Positions 1 through 8,608 of a DNA stretch of 19,935 bases are shown here, one piece after another (position 1 is the first letter of the stretch; each line of letters begins with the position of its first letter). The stretch spans positions 1 to 19,935 of the forward strand of contig JAKFER010000198.1 in assembly GCA_036675565.1 (NCBI GenBank), given 5' to 3'. A program made the translations under genes and the position numbers. Under the pieces are notes generated by a model. It was not told where the DNA came from and made no database searches. It worked only from the letters and a program-made list of their open reading frames with translations. The stretch is from JACCYQ01 sp036675565 (GTDB taxonomy: Bacteria > Bacteroidota > Bacteroidia > Chitinophagales > Chitinophagaceae).

Positions 1-2
1 TG

Positions 3-149
3 AGTGTTCATATTGTTATAAATGAGGGATTGCCTTACAACGAAACATTGCAATTTATAAATGATACAATCACCACCAATTTTAAAATTAAACATACCAC
101 TATACAATTAGAGATAGATAATTTAAAAGAGAATGAAACGCATTTGTAA
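3..149 (+). CDS. C-terminal end of a cation diffusion facilitator (CDF) metal transporter, partial
   Basis: Only the last 48 codons are in the window; the gene starts upstream. In frame 3 the reading begins SVHIVINEGLPYNE, continues to the segment FKIKHTTIQLEID and stops with TAA at 147-149. This matches the cytoplasmic C-terminal domain of CDF (CzcD-type) exporters, whose final strand typically reads roughly 'hhHTTIQIE' after an 'alSvHv' strand. Such proteins export Zn, Co, Cd or similar divalent ions across the inner membrane in exchange for protons. The fit with the metal-resistance genes downstream supports the call. The transmembrane part with the metal site is not visible, so the substrate cannot be inferred. 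Confidence 0.72.
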   Translation, partial: SVHIVINEGLPYNETLQFINDTITTNFKIKHTTIQLEIDNLKENETHL

Positions 150-281
150 AACTTAAACCCAGTAACCCGAAAACTTTGTTTTATCCAAAAAGCCTAAACC
201 ATTTGTCTCAATAATTGTACATAAACTGGTTAGTAGTAACAATAGTTGAAATATTAAGCACCGGACGATAAAGTAGAAATT

Positions 282-536
282 ATGGAACCAAAAAAACTTA
301 ACAGGTGGATTGAAAATTTTAAAATTGAGATAGAAACTGTGCAGATAACCTTTGATGCCTTCTTTATAAAAAAGAAGATTGACAACTATTACAATCTACA
401 GGTAGATAAAGAGCATAACAATTTGGTGTTGGAAATAATTGACGGGGATGAACTGCCAAATGAAATTGTAAACAGAATAACAGATGCATATTCAAGATCA
501 AAGCCGGTACAGGAGGAAATGGAAAATGAAACCTAA
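282..536 (+). CDS. small hypothetical protein, 84 aa, overlapping lspA
   Basis: I do not recognise this protein. It is a soluble, charged 84-residue product with no signal peptide, membrane segment or Cys motif. A mixed Lys/Asp/Glu composition and an alternating 'YYNLQVDKEHNNLVLEII' stretch suggest a small alpha/beta fold. It starts at ATG 282 and its stop (TAA 534-536) lies inside the first codons of lspA, an 11-base overlap that suggests translational coupling. The Shine-Dalgarno sequence for lspA lies within its last codons. No function is assigned. Confidence 0.55.
   Translation: MEPKKLNRWIENFKIEIETVQITFDAFFIKKKIDNYYNLQVDKEHNNLVLEIIDGDELPNEIVNRITDAYSRSKPVQEEMENET
511..516 (+). promoter_or_regulatory. 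Shine-Dalgarno site AGGAGG fixing the lspA start
   Basis: AGGAGG lies 9 bases before ATG 526 and inside the end of the preceding small gene. It is a strong SD sequence, unusual in Bacteroidota, and favours the start at 526 over the in-frame ATG at 484. Confidence 0.7.
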
Positions 537-1152
537 ACAAGTTGTGCTATTCATTCTTTTGCTTATTTTAATTGACCAGGCAATAAAGTTTTACATCAAA
601 ACCCATTACTATTATAATGAAGAGCATAAAGTATTTGGCTTAAACTGGTTTCGGCTGCACTTTCTTGAAAACGAAGGCTTGGCCTGGGGATGGAAACTTG
701 GTGAAGGTGATATTGCAAAGGTTGCATTAACAATGTTCAGGCTTGCAGCAGTAATTTGGGGATCGTTCTATTTAAAGAAAATTATGAGGCAGCATTATCA
801 TAATGGATTTATTATTTGCGTAGCCCTTATTTACGCAGGCGCATTGGGCAATTTAATTGATAGCCTTTTCTATGGATTGATATTTGAAGAAAGCAACTCC
901 GCTTTACAAAATATCGCAGGAGCTTTTCAACCCGGTGGCGGCTACGCAGGTTTAATGTTTGGTCGTGTGGTAGATATGTGGTACTTCCCGTTAATTGATA
1001 CAAAGCTTCCTTTATGGTTGCCAGTTTGGGGAGGCAGAAATTTTGAATTTTTTCAACCTGTATTTAATACTGCTGATGTGTGGGTATCAACAGGAGTAAT
1101 AACATTATTGGTATTTCAGAAACGGTTCTTAAAAAAAGAGGTAAAGAAATAA
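526..1152 (+). CDS. lspA: lipoprotein signal peptidase (signal peptidase II, LspA)
   Basis: Inner-membrane aspartyl protease that cleaves the signal peptide of prolipoproteins after lipidation. The product from ATG 526 is 208 aa. TM1 is at residues 5-22, followed by FLENEGLAWG (the conserved N-x-G-x-A region), GALGNLID (residues 105-112), and the two catalytic aspartates in GRVVDM (D150) and FNTADV (D184). Between them is a long insert (about 115-178), which Bacteroidota LspA proteins commonly carry. An in-frame ATG at 484 exists, but AGGAGG at 511-516 points to 526. The gene overlaps the preceding small ORF and follows a CDF exporter. LspA homologues inside metal operons are known (PbrC in the lead operon of Cupriavidus), so this may be an accessory rather than the housekeeping copy. 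That last point is inference. Confidence 0.93.
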   Translation: MKPKQVVLFILLLILIDQAIKFYIKTHYYYNEEHKVFGLNWFRLHFLENEGLAWGWKLGEGDIAKVALTMFRLAAVIWGSFYLKKIMRQHYHNGFIICVALIYAGALGNLIDSLFYGLIFEESNSALQNIAGAFQPGGGYAGLMFGRVVDMWYFPLIDTKLPLWLPVWGGRNFEFFQPVFNTADVWVSTGVITLLVFQKRFLKKEVKK

Positions 1153-1251
1153 TTATAGAAAGTGAGAATGCTATTGATATGCATTACCGGTACAACCGAT
1201 GATAGTCAATTTAGTGGCATAGAAGGGATAAAATTTTAAAAATATTTTTTG

Positions 1252-4200
1252 ATGTGTTATAAACAAATGAGCTCAATCATCCACGCAAAAAAAATGATGT
1301 TTGTATTAGGCGTTTTTCTTTCAATTGAAAGTTTTGCCCAAAATGATACCGTCATTCAACGAATATTTCTGATTGGCGATGCTGGGGTTATACAGGGAAA
1401 CTCTCATCCCGTTCTTGACTGGTTAACAAAAAATGTGGATTGGAATGATGAAAAAAATGTTGCCCTCTTTCTTGGTGATAATATTTATCCCGATGGTTTA
1501 CCCGATGAAGGTGCAGAAGATTATGACTACACAAAAAAAGTAATAGACTATCAGCTCAATATTTTTAAAGGAAAGAAAGCAAAAGCATTTTTTGTTCCCG
1601 GCAACCACGACTGGAATGGTGGGAAGATTGGTGGATGGGAACGAGGAGTAAATCAAACCAATTACATTAACTCCCTTCTTGCGCCCAATATACAGGCATG
1701 GCCTTTAAATGGCTGCCCAGGGCCTATACCAATCGAACTAAATGAGAAGGTGGTATTGGTGATGATGAATACACAGTGGTTTTTGCATATTCACGACAAG
1801 CCCGGGCCTGAATCGTCTTGCGAGGCAAGGAACATAGATGAATTTACTTCCGAATTAAGGCAAATTGTTGAAACACATCCCAACCAGCTTTTAGTTTTGG
1901 TTATGCATCATCCCATGTACACGTATGGAGTACATGGCGGCGCTTATACCTGGCGTCAACACATATTTCCTTTCGCCGATGCAATAAAAGGTTTATATAT
2001 TCCTTTGCCTCTTTTGGGATCAGTTTACCCTTTAGCCCGTGGCTTATTCGGAAATTTGCAGGATACTTATCATCCGCTATACCGTACCATGATAAATGAA
2101 ATTGAGGAGGTGTTGAAAGATCATCCAAATCCGATTACGGTGGCTGGTCACGAGCATAGTCTTCAGCTAATTATTAAAGACAGTATTCCACATATTGTGA
2201 GTGGTTCAGCAGCAAAACTCACCCGTTTGCGCAAAGGAAAGAACAGTTTATTTTCTATACTTGATTATGGTTTTGCTGTTCTTGAAATAAGCAAAAGTGG
2301 AAAAGTGGAAACAAAATTTTATAATCTTCAAACCAAAGACCTCAGTACCCCGCTTTTTGCAAAAGAACTAAAAACCATTGTACCCGTTACACCAAAATCT
2401 TCACTCGATACATTGCTTCCTGTTATTGGCAAGGTGAACGTTCAGGCAGGCACACTAAAGACAGGAGCTTTCAGAAATTTTTTATGGGGCAAAAACTATC
2501 GGCCGGAATGGAGGCAAACCGTATCAGTTCCAATGCTTGATCTCGGCAAAGAAGCCGGGGGCCTAAAACCCGTAAGCCAGCAGGGAGGAAGCCGTACCTT
2601 ATCGCTAAGCCTTGCTGAGAAAAATGGAAAACAATGGACGCTTCGGCCTATTGAAAAATTTCCTGAAGCAGTGATACCAGCAGACCTGCGAAGCGCATTA
2701 AGAATACAAGCTTTGGCTAACGGCGTGTCCGGTGCCTATCCCTATGCAGCACTTTCTGTTCCTGTTTTGGAACAGGCGGCGGGTATTCCAACACTCAAAA
2801 GAAAGCTCGTTTATGTACCCGATGATCCCCGGCTGGAACGTTTCAGAACCGGATTTAAAAATACTATTGCCTTGCTTGAAGAAAGGGAGCCTTCGGCTGT
2901 TGGAAAAACAATGATAACAGAAGACCTTTTTTTGCAACTTGTGAAAAAAAATGAGGACAAGGTTGACCAAAAAGCGGTATTAAGGGCAAGGCTGATGGAT
3001 AATTTTGTAATGGATTTTGACAGGCATGAAGGCAAATGGCGATGGGCAACAAAAGATACCGCGATTGGAAAAACTTATTTTCCTATTCCTTATGATCATG
3101 ATCAGGCATTTTTTAAGAGTGAAGGCCTGTTCACCCGTTTTGTTCATCAGCCTTGGTTTATTCCGCAACTGCAGGGCTTTAGCGTCAGTGCCCGTAATAT
3201 AAAAACTTTCAACAAAACGGCCCGCAATTTCGACCGGCTGTTTCTTACAGAATTATCAGCACCTGATTGGGAAAAAGAGATTGATATTTTTCTAAACACG
3301 ATGACCGATGAAGTGATAGAAACAGCGCTGAAGCAGCAACCGCAAGAGGTTCAAAAATATGCCGCATCAGAAATCGTTGACAAGCTCAAAAAAAGAAAAA
3401 CATTTTTCCGCCAGGAAATGATGGAATACTATCGCTTTGTTTCAAAAATTGTAACTATTGTTGGTTCTAATCAAAAAGAACTTTTTACCATCAACAAAAT
3501 GGATGATGGAAAAGTATTGGTTACTACAAATAAAATAGGAACTAACGGCGCCGTTTCAGCAAAAGTTTTTGAACGAACTTTTGAGCCTTCTGTAACAAAA
3601 GAATTACGTGTTTTTGCATTGGAAGGTAATGATAGCCTTGTAGTAAAGGGGCAAAATTCTCCTATCAACATTCGGATCATTGGTGGTCCCGGTAATGATA
3701 ATTTTGTAAACGAAGGAAAGGGCAAAAGGATAAAGATTTACGATGCATCGTTTGAAAAAAATACAATCACCGGTTCAGGCTTTGATAATAAAAACGTAGC
3801 AGACCCGGAAGTAAACCGATATAACCGTCTTGATTTTAAATACAACTATGTAGACCCTGGGATGGATCTGGAATACAATAAAGATGATGGCCTTAGGCTT
3901 GGATTGCAACTGGAATATTTTAAGCAGGGATTTCGTAAAGAACCTTATGGCATGCGGCAATACATAAGGGCTGAAAAGGCCTTTGGCACGGGTTCCTATC
4001 GCTTCGCCTATGAATCGGATTATACCAAGGCATTGAAAAACTTCGATGTCAGTGTCCGGGCTGATTTTAAAGCGCCGGTGAATATCACCAACTTTTTCGG
4101 CCTCGGAAATAACACGGCATTTGATAAATCAAAAGGAGGCATTCAGTATTACCGCGTCAATTATGATATTGGAAATATAGCGGTGCTTGCAGGCAGGCAA

Positions 4201-4902
4201 TTGCAGTCTTGGATGCGGGTTGGATTTGGCCCATCCTATCAATACTTTACATTAAGGTCTGAAGAAAATAAAGGAAAATTTGTTTCAGATGTTTTAAGCA
4301 ACGGATTAAATAATACAACGCTCTATCAAAACAAAAGTTTTTTAGGAGCTGAGGGCAGGATAGATATCAATTCAAAAAACAATGCAGCCCTGCCTTCACG
4401 TGGCGCATTGATCAAAGGATATGCACGGCAACTATTTGGATTGAATGCAAACAGCAAATCTGTATTGCAGGCAGGGCTTGACCTGCGAATTTTTATGAGC
4501 CTTAGCCAGCTAAAAAAATTTGTATTTGCCACCCGGTTTGGTATGGGCCGCAATTTTGGCGGCTATGAATTTCAGCAAGCCCAATATATAAGTGGTACAG
4601 AAAACCTAAGAGGCTTTAGAAGAGAAAGATTTGCGGGCCGTGGTATGGCTTTCAACAATTCTGAAATCCGTCTGGGAGTGGTTGATTTTAAAACTTATAT
4701 TTTCCAGGGAACTGCAGGTGTTCTGGCGTTTCATGATGTGGGACGTGTTTGGGTTACTGGAGAAAAATCGGGGAGATGGCATAACGGTTATGGTGGCGGA
4801 ATTTGGGTGGCACCTATCAGGCGATTTGTTATTGTTGGTTCCCTTGCGTTTTCAAAAGAAGAAAGTGCTTTGCCATTATTGAAGTTTGGATTTCAGTTTT
4901 AA
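1252..4902 (+). CDS. exported metallophosphatase fused to an Omp85/BamA-like outer-membrane barrel
   Basis: Large 1217-residue protein. An N-terminal signal peptide is visible (hydrophobic MMFVLGVFLSIESFAQ, cleavage near residue 30). Residues ~38-330 form a calcineurin-like metallophosphoesterase with all usual blocks: GDAG (D43), LGDN (D76), GNHDW (N118, H119), VMHHPMY, and GHEH (H300, H302). Residues ~430-800 are less familiar; they contain DNFVMDFDRHEGKWRW (583-598) and YDHDQAFF (614-621), which resemble the catalytic loop and metal loop of CotH/HipA-like kinases. From ~860 to the final Phe the sequence has alternating strands, Gly/aromatic turns and NLRGF-type features of the Omp85/surface-antigen barrel. 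It would sit in the outer membrane with the enzyme domain in the periplasm. Possible starts are TTG 1249, ATG 1252 and ATG 1267; the last still leaves a good signal peptide. The substrate is unknown. Confidence 0.88.
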   Translation: MCYKQMSSIIHAKKMMFVLGVFLSIESFAQNDTVIQRIFLIGDAGVIQGNSHPVLDWLTKNVDWNDEKNVALFLGDNIYPDGLPDEGAEDYDYTKKVIDYQLNIFKGKKAKAFFVPGNHDWNGGKIGGWERGVNQTNYINSLLAPNIQAWPLNGCPGPIPIELNEKVVLVMMNTQWFLHIHDKPGPESSCEARNIDEFTSELRQIVETHPNQLLVLVMHHPMYTYGVHGGAYTWRQHIFPFADAIKGLYIPLPLLGSVYPLARGLFGNLQDTYHPLYRTMINEIEEVLKDHPNPITVAGHEHSLQLIIKDSIPHIVSGSAAKLTRLRKGKNSLFSILDYGFAVLEISKSGKVETKFYNLQTKDLSTPLFAKELKTIVPVTPKSSLDTLLPVIGKVNVQAGTLKTGAFRNFLWGKNYRPEWRQTVSVPMLDLGKEAGGLKPVSQQGGSRTLSLSLAEKNGKQWTLRPIEKFPEAVIPADLRSALRIQALANGVSGAYPYAALSVPVLEQAAGIPTLKRKLVYVPDDPRLERFRTGFKNTIALLEEREPSAVGKTMITEDLFLQLVKKNEDKVDQKAVLRARLMDNFVMDFDRHEGKWRWATKDTAIGKTYFPIPYDHDQAFFKSEGLFTRFVHQPWFIPQLQGFSVSARNIKTFNKTARNFDRLFLTELSAPDWEKEIDIFLNTMTDEVIETALKQQPQEVQKYAASEIVDKLKKRKTFFRQEMMEYYRFVSKIVTIVGSNQKELFTINKMDDGKVLVTTNKIGTNGAVSAKVFERTFEPSVTKELRVFALEGNDSLVVKGQNSPINIRIIGGPGNDNFVNEGKGKRIKIYDASFEKNTITGSGFDNKNVADPEVNRYNRLDFKYNYVDPGMDLEYNKDDGLRLGLQLEYFKQGFRKEPYGMRQYIRAEKAFGTGSYRFAYESDYTKALKNFDVSVRADFKAPVNITNFFGLGNNTAFDKSKGGIQYYRVNYDIGNIAVLAGRQLQSWMRVGFGPSYQYFTLRSEENKGKFVSDVLSNGLNNTTLYQNKSFLGAEGRIDINSKNNAALPSRGALIKGYARQLFGLNANSKSVLQAGLDLRIFMSLSQLKKFVFATRFGMGRNFGGYEFQQAQYISGTENLRGFRRERFAGRGMAFNNSEIRLGVVDFKTYIFQGTAGVLAFHDVGRVWVTGEKSGRWHNGYGGGIWVAPIRRFVIVGSLAFSKEESALPLLKFGFQF

Positions 4903-4942
4903 AACGCTATGGTGCTGTTGTTTGAAAAAGTTGAAAGCCTAA

Positions 4943-5704
4943 TTAACTATTCAGCAGTTTTGAATTTTGCAAATAGTTTTTTGCGGGATAATAAACAAAG
5001 AATGCTGCACCATCTTTAATCAGGTTAATTACCTGCAAATTATTTTCTCTTGGCAAGGCAGGGCATCCCTGGCTCCGCCCCATGTAAGAAGATTGAACAC
5101 GGCCGGCATTTACATATTCAGCACCATGTACCACAATAGCTCTTGCTTCAGCATTGTCATTAAAACCCTTTTCCAATCCTGACAGGCGAAGCGACAATCC
5201 GTGCTTTCCTGTGTAGGTGCCTTTTGTCACGTAAAATCCAAGACTGGTTTTTTCGGAACCAATGACATTGGAGAATTCTCTTGCCATATCAATACCGCTA
5301 TTTTTGGCATGAGCAACAAAAGTGTTTTCAACCAGCTCACCTTTTTCCATATCTAAGAGGTAAAAGCGTTTCTTGCGGGAAGACTGGCTGAAGTCAACAA
5401 TCGTTAGCAAATCCGTATTCTTTAACTGGCTGTTTTCTTTAAGTGTCAGATAGCCTTTAACAGCAGTATTCATCACATTTTTTGATAAGCCTTTCTTATT
5501 CAATTTAAGTTTATCGTAAACAGCCGAACTCATGTTTTCGACTTCCATGGCGTGGTCATGTGCAAACGCATTTACCACTTTTGCTGTTGTTGGGCTTTCA
5601 GTTTTCGTATCGTTTGAAATCTGCAAAGCAGGCTTTTTAATAAATGAAAATGAAAGGGCTGAAAATGCCACAATAGTGGCAAAGAAAAGGATGGTTTTAT
5701 TCAT
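4943..5704 (-). CDS. L,D-transpeptidase (YkuD-type, murein catalytic domain family), exported
   Basis: Predicted 253-residue exported enzyme. From ATG 5704 the N-terminus (MNKTILFFATIVAFSALSFSF) is a signal peptide; a longer in-frame start at 5788 would bury it, so 5704 is preferred. The catalytic signature is clear: VVHGAEYV (H193) followed by SQGCPALP (Cys214), the His-x(~20)-Ser-x-Gly-Cys pattern of L,D-transpeptidases. The family crosslinks peptidoglycan stem peptides 3-3 or attaches other proteins through an acyl-enzyme on that Cys. This lineage (the 'murein L,D-transpeptidase catalytic domain family' of Bacteroidota) is less studied and may act as a carboxypeptidase or endopeptidase. 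It is convergent with the phosphatase/Omp85 gene (40 bp between stops) and has no obvious metal link. Confidence 0.85.
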   Translation of the reverse strand: MNKTILFFATIVAFSALSFSFIKKPALQISNDTKTESPTTAKVVNAFAHDHAMEVENMSSAVYDKLKLNKKGLSKNVMNTAVKGYLTLKENSQLKNTDLLTIVDFSQSSRKKRFYLLDMEKGELVENTFVAHAKNSGIDMAREFSNVIGSEKTSLGFYVTKGTYTGKHGLSLRLSGLEKGFNDNAEARAIVVHGAEYVNAGRVQSSYMGRSQGCPALPRENNLQVINLIKDGAAFFVYYPAKNYLQNSKLLNS

Positions 5705-5862
5705 GGCTATTGGAGTTTTTTTTGCAATGCAAATATCCATCATTGACACCATGAAAAATGTTATCAAACAGGTAAGAACGAGGTGCAAAATCCCTCACTA
5801 GTTACTTTAACAACCCTGATGAAATACAAAGGGATATGTAGTGTTAAAAATTAAGGGAGATT

Positions 5863-6024
5863 ATGAAAAATTATCTTTGTTCACTGACGCTGATAGTATT
5901 TATAATAACAATTTATCTGCTTCCTGCGAATTTTATTTTTGCCTTCGATGCAGAAATTTTACTATCCTCTTTTGTACCTTCAGCTTTTTATTCTCCAATT
6001 GGTATTAGTCAGAATAATAACTGA
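5863..6024 (+). CDS. possible small exported or membrane peptide, 53 aa
   Basis: This ORF sits in the otherwise empty stretch 5705-6187. ATG 5863 is preceded by AGGGAGA at 5854-5860, a plausible ribosome site. The product begins MKNYLCSLTLIVFIITIYLL, a Lys-led hydrophobic segment like a signal peptide or single TM helix, and ends PIGISQNNN before TGA 6022-6024. I do not recognise a family. It could be a real small gene or the 5' remnant of a longer one. The rest of the stretch (6025-6187) shows no convincing gene, and I see no clear terminator for the ars operon there. Confidence 0.3.
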   Translation: MKNYLCSLTLIVFIITIYLLPANFIFAFDAEILLSSFVPSAFYSPIGISQNNN

Positions 6025-6187
6025 TGTATCAAGATCTTCTATTCTGTTACCTCGATAACATTCTAAATCCCGATTTTATGGAAACTAATCGAATGTCGTG
6101 GTGAAAAGGCAGGAATATTTTGGCTTTCCATCCAAGAACTCTCGTGATGCCATAAGAATACAATGGATGATAATTGAAGGATACTTA

Positions 6188-6961
6188 TTAGTAACCTTTC
6201 CTTAACATATCTGCATATTCATTTGGCAATGAACTGTCCTCAACTGCTTTTGCTGCTTTTTCTACATCGTAATCAAACCGGATAAACTCTACCTGTACTG
6301 CATCTTTGTTTGCTATGCTGCTATCATGATTGATGGTCAGGATTACATAACAGCCTTTTGGGTTGTTGTCTTTAGGCTTACCTACTGAACCAATATTGAT
6401 AGCATGACGGTAATGTGTATTTTCTGTTGGATTTGTAGACAGTATCCGATGATAAGGTTTGTGAGTATGACCAAAGCACATAATATCTGCATCGTAGCCT
6501 TCCAATATTCTCAATAAACTTTTTTCGTCCCGGTCTTCAAAAAGGTACTCATTGATTTTTCTTGGACTGCCATGTACTAATAGGAGATTGAGCTTGTCGT
6601 TGTTCAACTGGAATTCTACTTTAATGTGCGCCGGTAATGTTCTCAGGTATTTCCTTTCGTCTGGCTTTACAATAGAGTTGGTGTAGGAGATAGATATTTT
6701 ACCCATATCCTTCTCGCCATCTGTTTTGTAAGCACAACCACATTCATCACTCATTAAACCAATACCCTGGTCGTAGTTGCCTGCAATAGTTGGGATGCCT
6801 CTACGTCTAACTTCATTTATTACTTCGTTCGCCCAAATGTTATAACCTACCAAGTCACCGAGGCAATAAATTGCATCAGGCTTTTGTTCTTCAATACTTT
6901 TTAAGCTCGCTTCCAAAGCTGGAAGGTTTGCATGAATGTCACTAAACAATGCAATTTTCAT
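6188..6961 (-). CDS. metallophosphoesterase, last gene of the ars operon
   Basis: Cytoplasmic calcineurin-like phosphoesterase of 257 aa with a full metal-binding set: SDIHAN (D8, H10), GDLVGY (D36), GNYD (N62, in place of the usual GNHD), LLVHGSP (H130) and GHTHKP (H165, H167). The family (YfcE/MJ0936-like) hydrolyses phosphodiesters or phosphomonoesters using two divalent cations. An insert with CGC (residues 74-76) might contact a soft metal; that is speculation. There is no signal peptide. It starts 10 bp after the stop of the arsenite exporter on the same strand, so it is almost certainly cotranscribed with the ars genes. Its natural substrate is not evident. Confidence 0.88.
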   Translation of the reverse strand: MKIALFSDIHANLPALEASLKSIEEQKPDAIYCLGDLVGYNIWANEVINEVRRRGIPTIAGNYDQGIGLMSDECGCAYKTDGEKDMGKISISYTNSIVKPDERKYLRTLPAHIKVEFQLNNDKLNLLLVHGSPRKINEYLFEDRDEKSLLRILEGYDADIMCFGHTHKPYHRILSTNPTENTHYRHAINIGSVGKPKDNNPKGCYVILTINHDSSIANKDAVQVEFIRFDYDVEKAAKAVEDSSLPNEYADMLRKGY

Positions 6962-6971
6962 GTGATGGTTT

Positions 6972-8055
6972 TTAGGCGTTTTGTAATTGTTGTTTTGTAT
7001 AGTATTTTCTTCTCAACCAAAAAGCTACATTGACTAGTGCTATCAATGCCGGTACTTCAACTAATGGACCTATGACACCTGCAAAGGCTTGTCCGCTGTT
7101 GATACCAAATACACCAATCGCTACTGCAATGGCTAATTCAAAATTGTTTCCTGCTGCTGTGAATGCTATAGATGCATTGGTTAAATAATCTGCTCCCATT
7201 TTCTTACCCATAAAGAAGCTAACAAGAAACATAATTGCAAAGTATATCACTAAAGGAATGGCTATCCTTACAACATCAAAAGGAACCTGAACAATGGTTT
7301 CACCTTTGAGGCTAAACATTACAACAATGGTAAAGAGTAATGCAATTAATGTGATTGGTGAAATAAAAGGAATGAATTTGTTTTGATACCATTCTTCACC
7401 TTTTGCTTTTCTAAGTATGTAACGTGTAAGTACTCCGGCTGCAAATGGAATACCTAAATAGATGACAACACTTTCTGCAATCTGACCGATAGTTATGTTT
7501 ACTTCTGAACCTGTGATGCCAAAAAATGGCGGTAGTACTGTAACAAATACATAAGCATAAATACTGTACAAAAGAACTTGAAAGATGCTGTTCAACGCTA
7601 CTAAACCTGCTGCATATTCTCTGCTTCCCTCTGCAAGCTCATTCCATACAATAACCATTGCAATGCATCGTGCTAAGCCAATAAGAATTAGACCTACCAT
7701 GTATTCAGGCGGGTCATGTAAAAAAACAATAGCAAGTATGAACATCAGTATTGGACCTATTACCCCAATTAAGGAATAAAGACATTCCCAAAACCTTTGT
7801 ATTCTTAAAAACTTCTTTTAGCTTTTCATATCTCACTTTTGCAAACGGTGGATACATCATTAGTATTAAGCCTATAGCTAAAGGAATGTTTGTTGTACCT
7901 GAAGAAAATGAATTTATGAATGTTGAAGAAGAGGGAAAGAAGTAGCCTATGGCTACGCCTAAACCCATTGCTAAAAATATCCATAAGGTTAAATACCTGT
8001 CTAAGAAACTCAATTTCTTTCTTTCGAGTGCAGGAGCACAATTGTTTGCTGACAT
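6972..8055 (-). pseudogene. arsB: ACR3-family arsenite efflux permease, interrupted by a one-base frameshift
   Basis: Two overlapping frames together encode one ACR3 arsenite/H+ antiporter (about 360 aa, normal length, ten TM segments). The first frame (8055 down) reads MSANNCAPALERKKL through KVLGMSLFLNW. The second continues VIGPILMFILAIVF and carries GLARCIAMV, with the conserved TM4 cysteine needed for arsenite transport, and LVEVPALIAL with the conserved late glutamate. The break is a run of four C on the + strand (7763-7766); with three, the frame is restored as ...FLNWVIGPILMF. The whole span is 1084 bp, one more than a multiple of three, consistent with a single insertion. It may be a true frameshift mutation, a sequencing error in a homopolymer, or rarely programmed slippage. 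Everything else in the protein looks intact. Confidence 0.88.
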
Positions 8056-8063
8056 GATTTAGT

Positions 8064-8554
8064 TTAATTAATTCCTACTGTTTTGCTTCGTCTTTCTAAT
8101 TGTAAGTTGTCTCTCCAAACACCATTCATTTTACCTATTCGTTCTCTTGTTCCGAAAATGCGAAAGCCGCCGGCTTCATGAATTTTTATACTTGGTATGT
8201 TCTCTGGAAATATTCCTGCTTGTAAACTCCAAATGCCATTTGCTTCACTTTCTTCTATAAGTTTTTGCAGTAGTTGCTTTCCTATTCCTTTGCCTCTTGC
8301 CTTTTCACTTACATAAACACTTACTTCTGCAACACCTGCATAAACACCTGCCTGATACCGCTAAGTGCTGCCCAGCCTACAACTTCATCTCCTTCTTTTG
8401 CTACTATTCTGCTGTGTTGTAAATGGCTGCTGTTCCATTCTTCCCATGTTGGTGCAGATTGTTGAAAAGTGGCATTGCCGGTAGCAATGCCCTCTTCATA
8501 TATTTCTTTTACAGCCTCCCAATCTGAAGGCTTCATTACATCAAGTATTATCAT
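8064..8554 (-). pseudogene. GNAT acetyltransferase (ArsN/phosphinothricin-acetyltransferase-like), frameshifted
   Basis: The first frame (from ATG 8554) encodes the N-terminal half with IYEEGIATGNATFQ and GDEVVGWAALSG, typical of phosphinothricin/arsinothricin N-acetyltransferases (ArsN type). The second half lies in another frame: YAGVAEVSVYV, then the acetyl-CoA loop ARGKGIGKQLL, then IFPENIPSIKIHEAGGF, ending at TAA 8064-8066. The span (491 bp) is one base short of a codon multiple, so a single deletion explains the break. It maps to ~8341-8362, where a near-tandem repeat (GCAGGTGTT twice, 12-base step, minus strand) makes slippage plausible. Such enzymes in ars operons are thought to acetylate arsenic-containing amino acids. 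The gene sits between the DUF6428-like gene and the arsenite exporter, ending 8 bp before the latter's start. Confidence 0.83.
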
Positions 8555-8608
8555 AAACAGTATGCGGTTATGAACGTTTTAAAATCCCTATTATGGGGAT
8601 TTGTTGGT

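Noticed and set aside
2698..2970. Minus-strand ORFs of 60-90 codons inside the phosphatase/Omp85 gene
   Set aside because: They lie antisense to a strongly family-like coding frame, overlap each other in several frames and show no domain pattern.
5705..5788. Longer start for the L,D-transpeptidase
   Set aside because: It would place 28 residues before a clear signal peptide; ATG 5704 gives a normal exported precursor.
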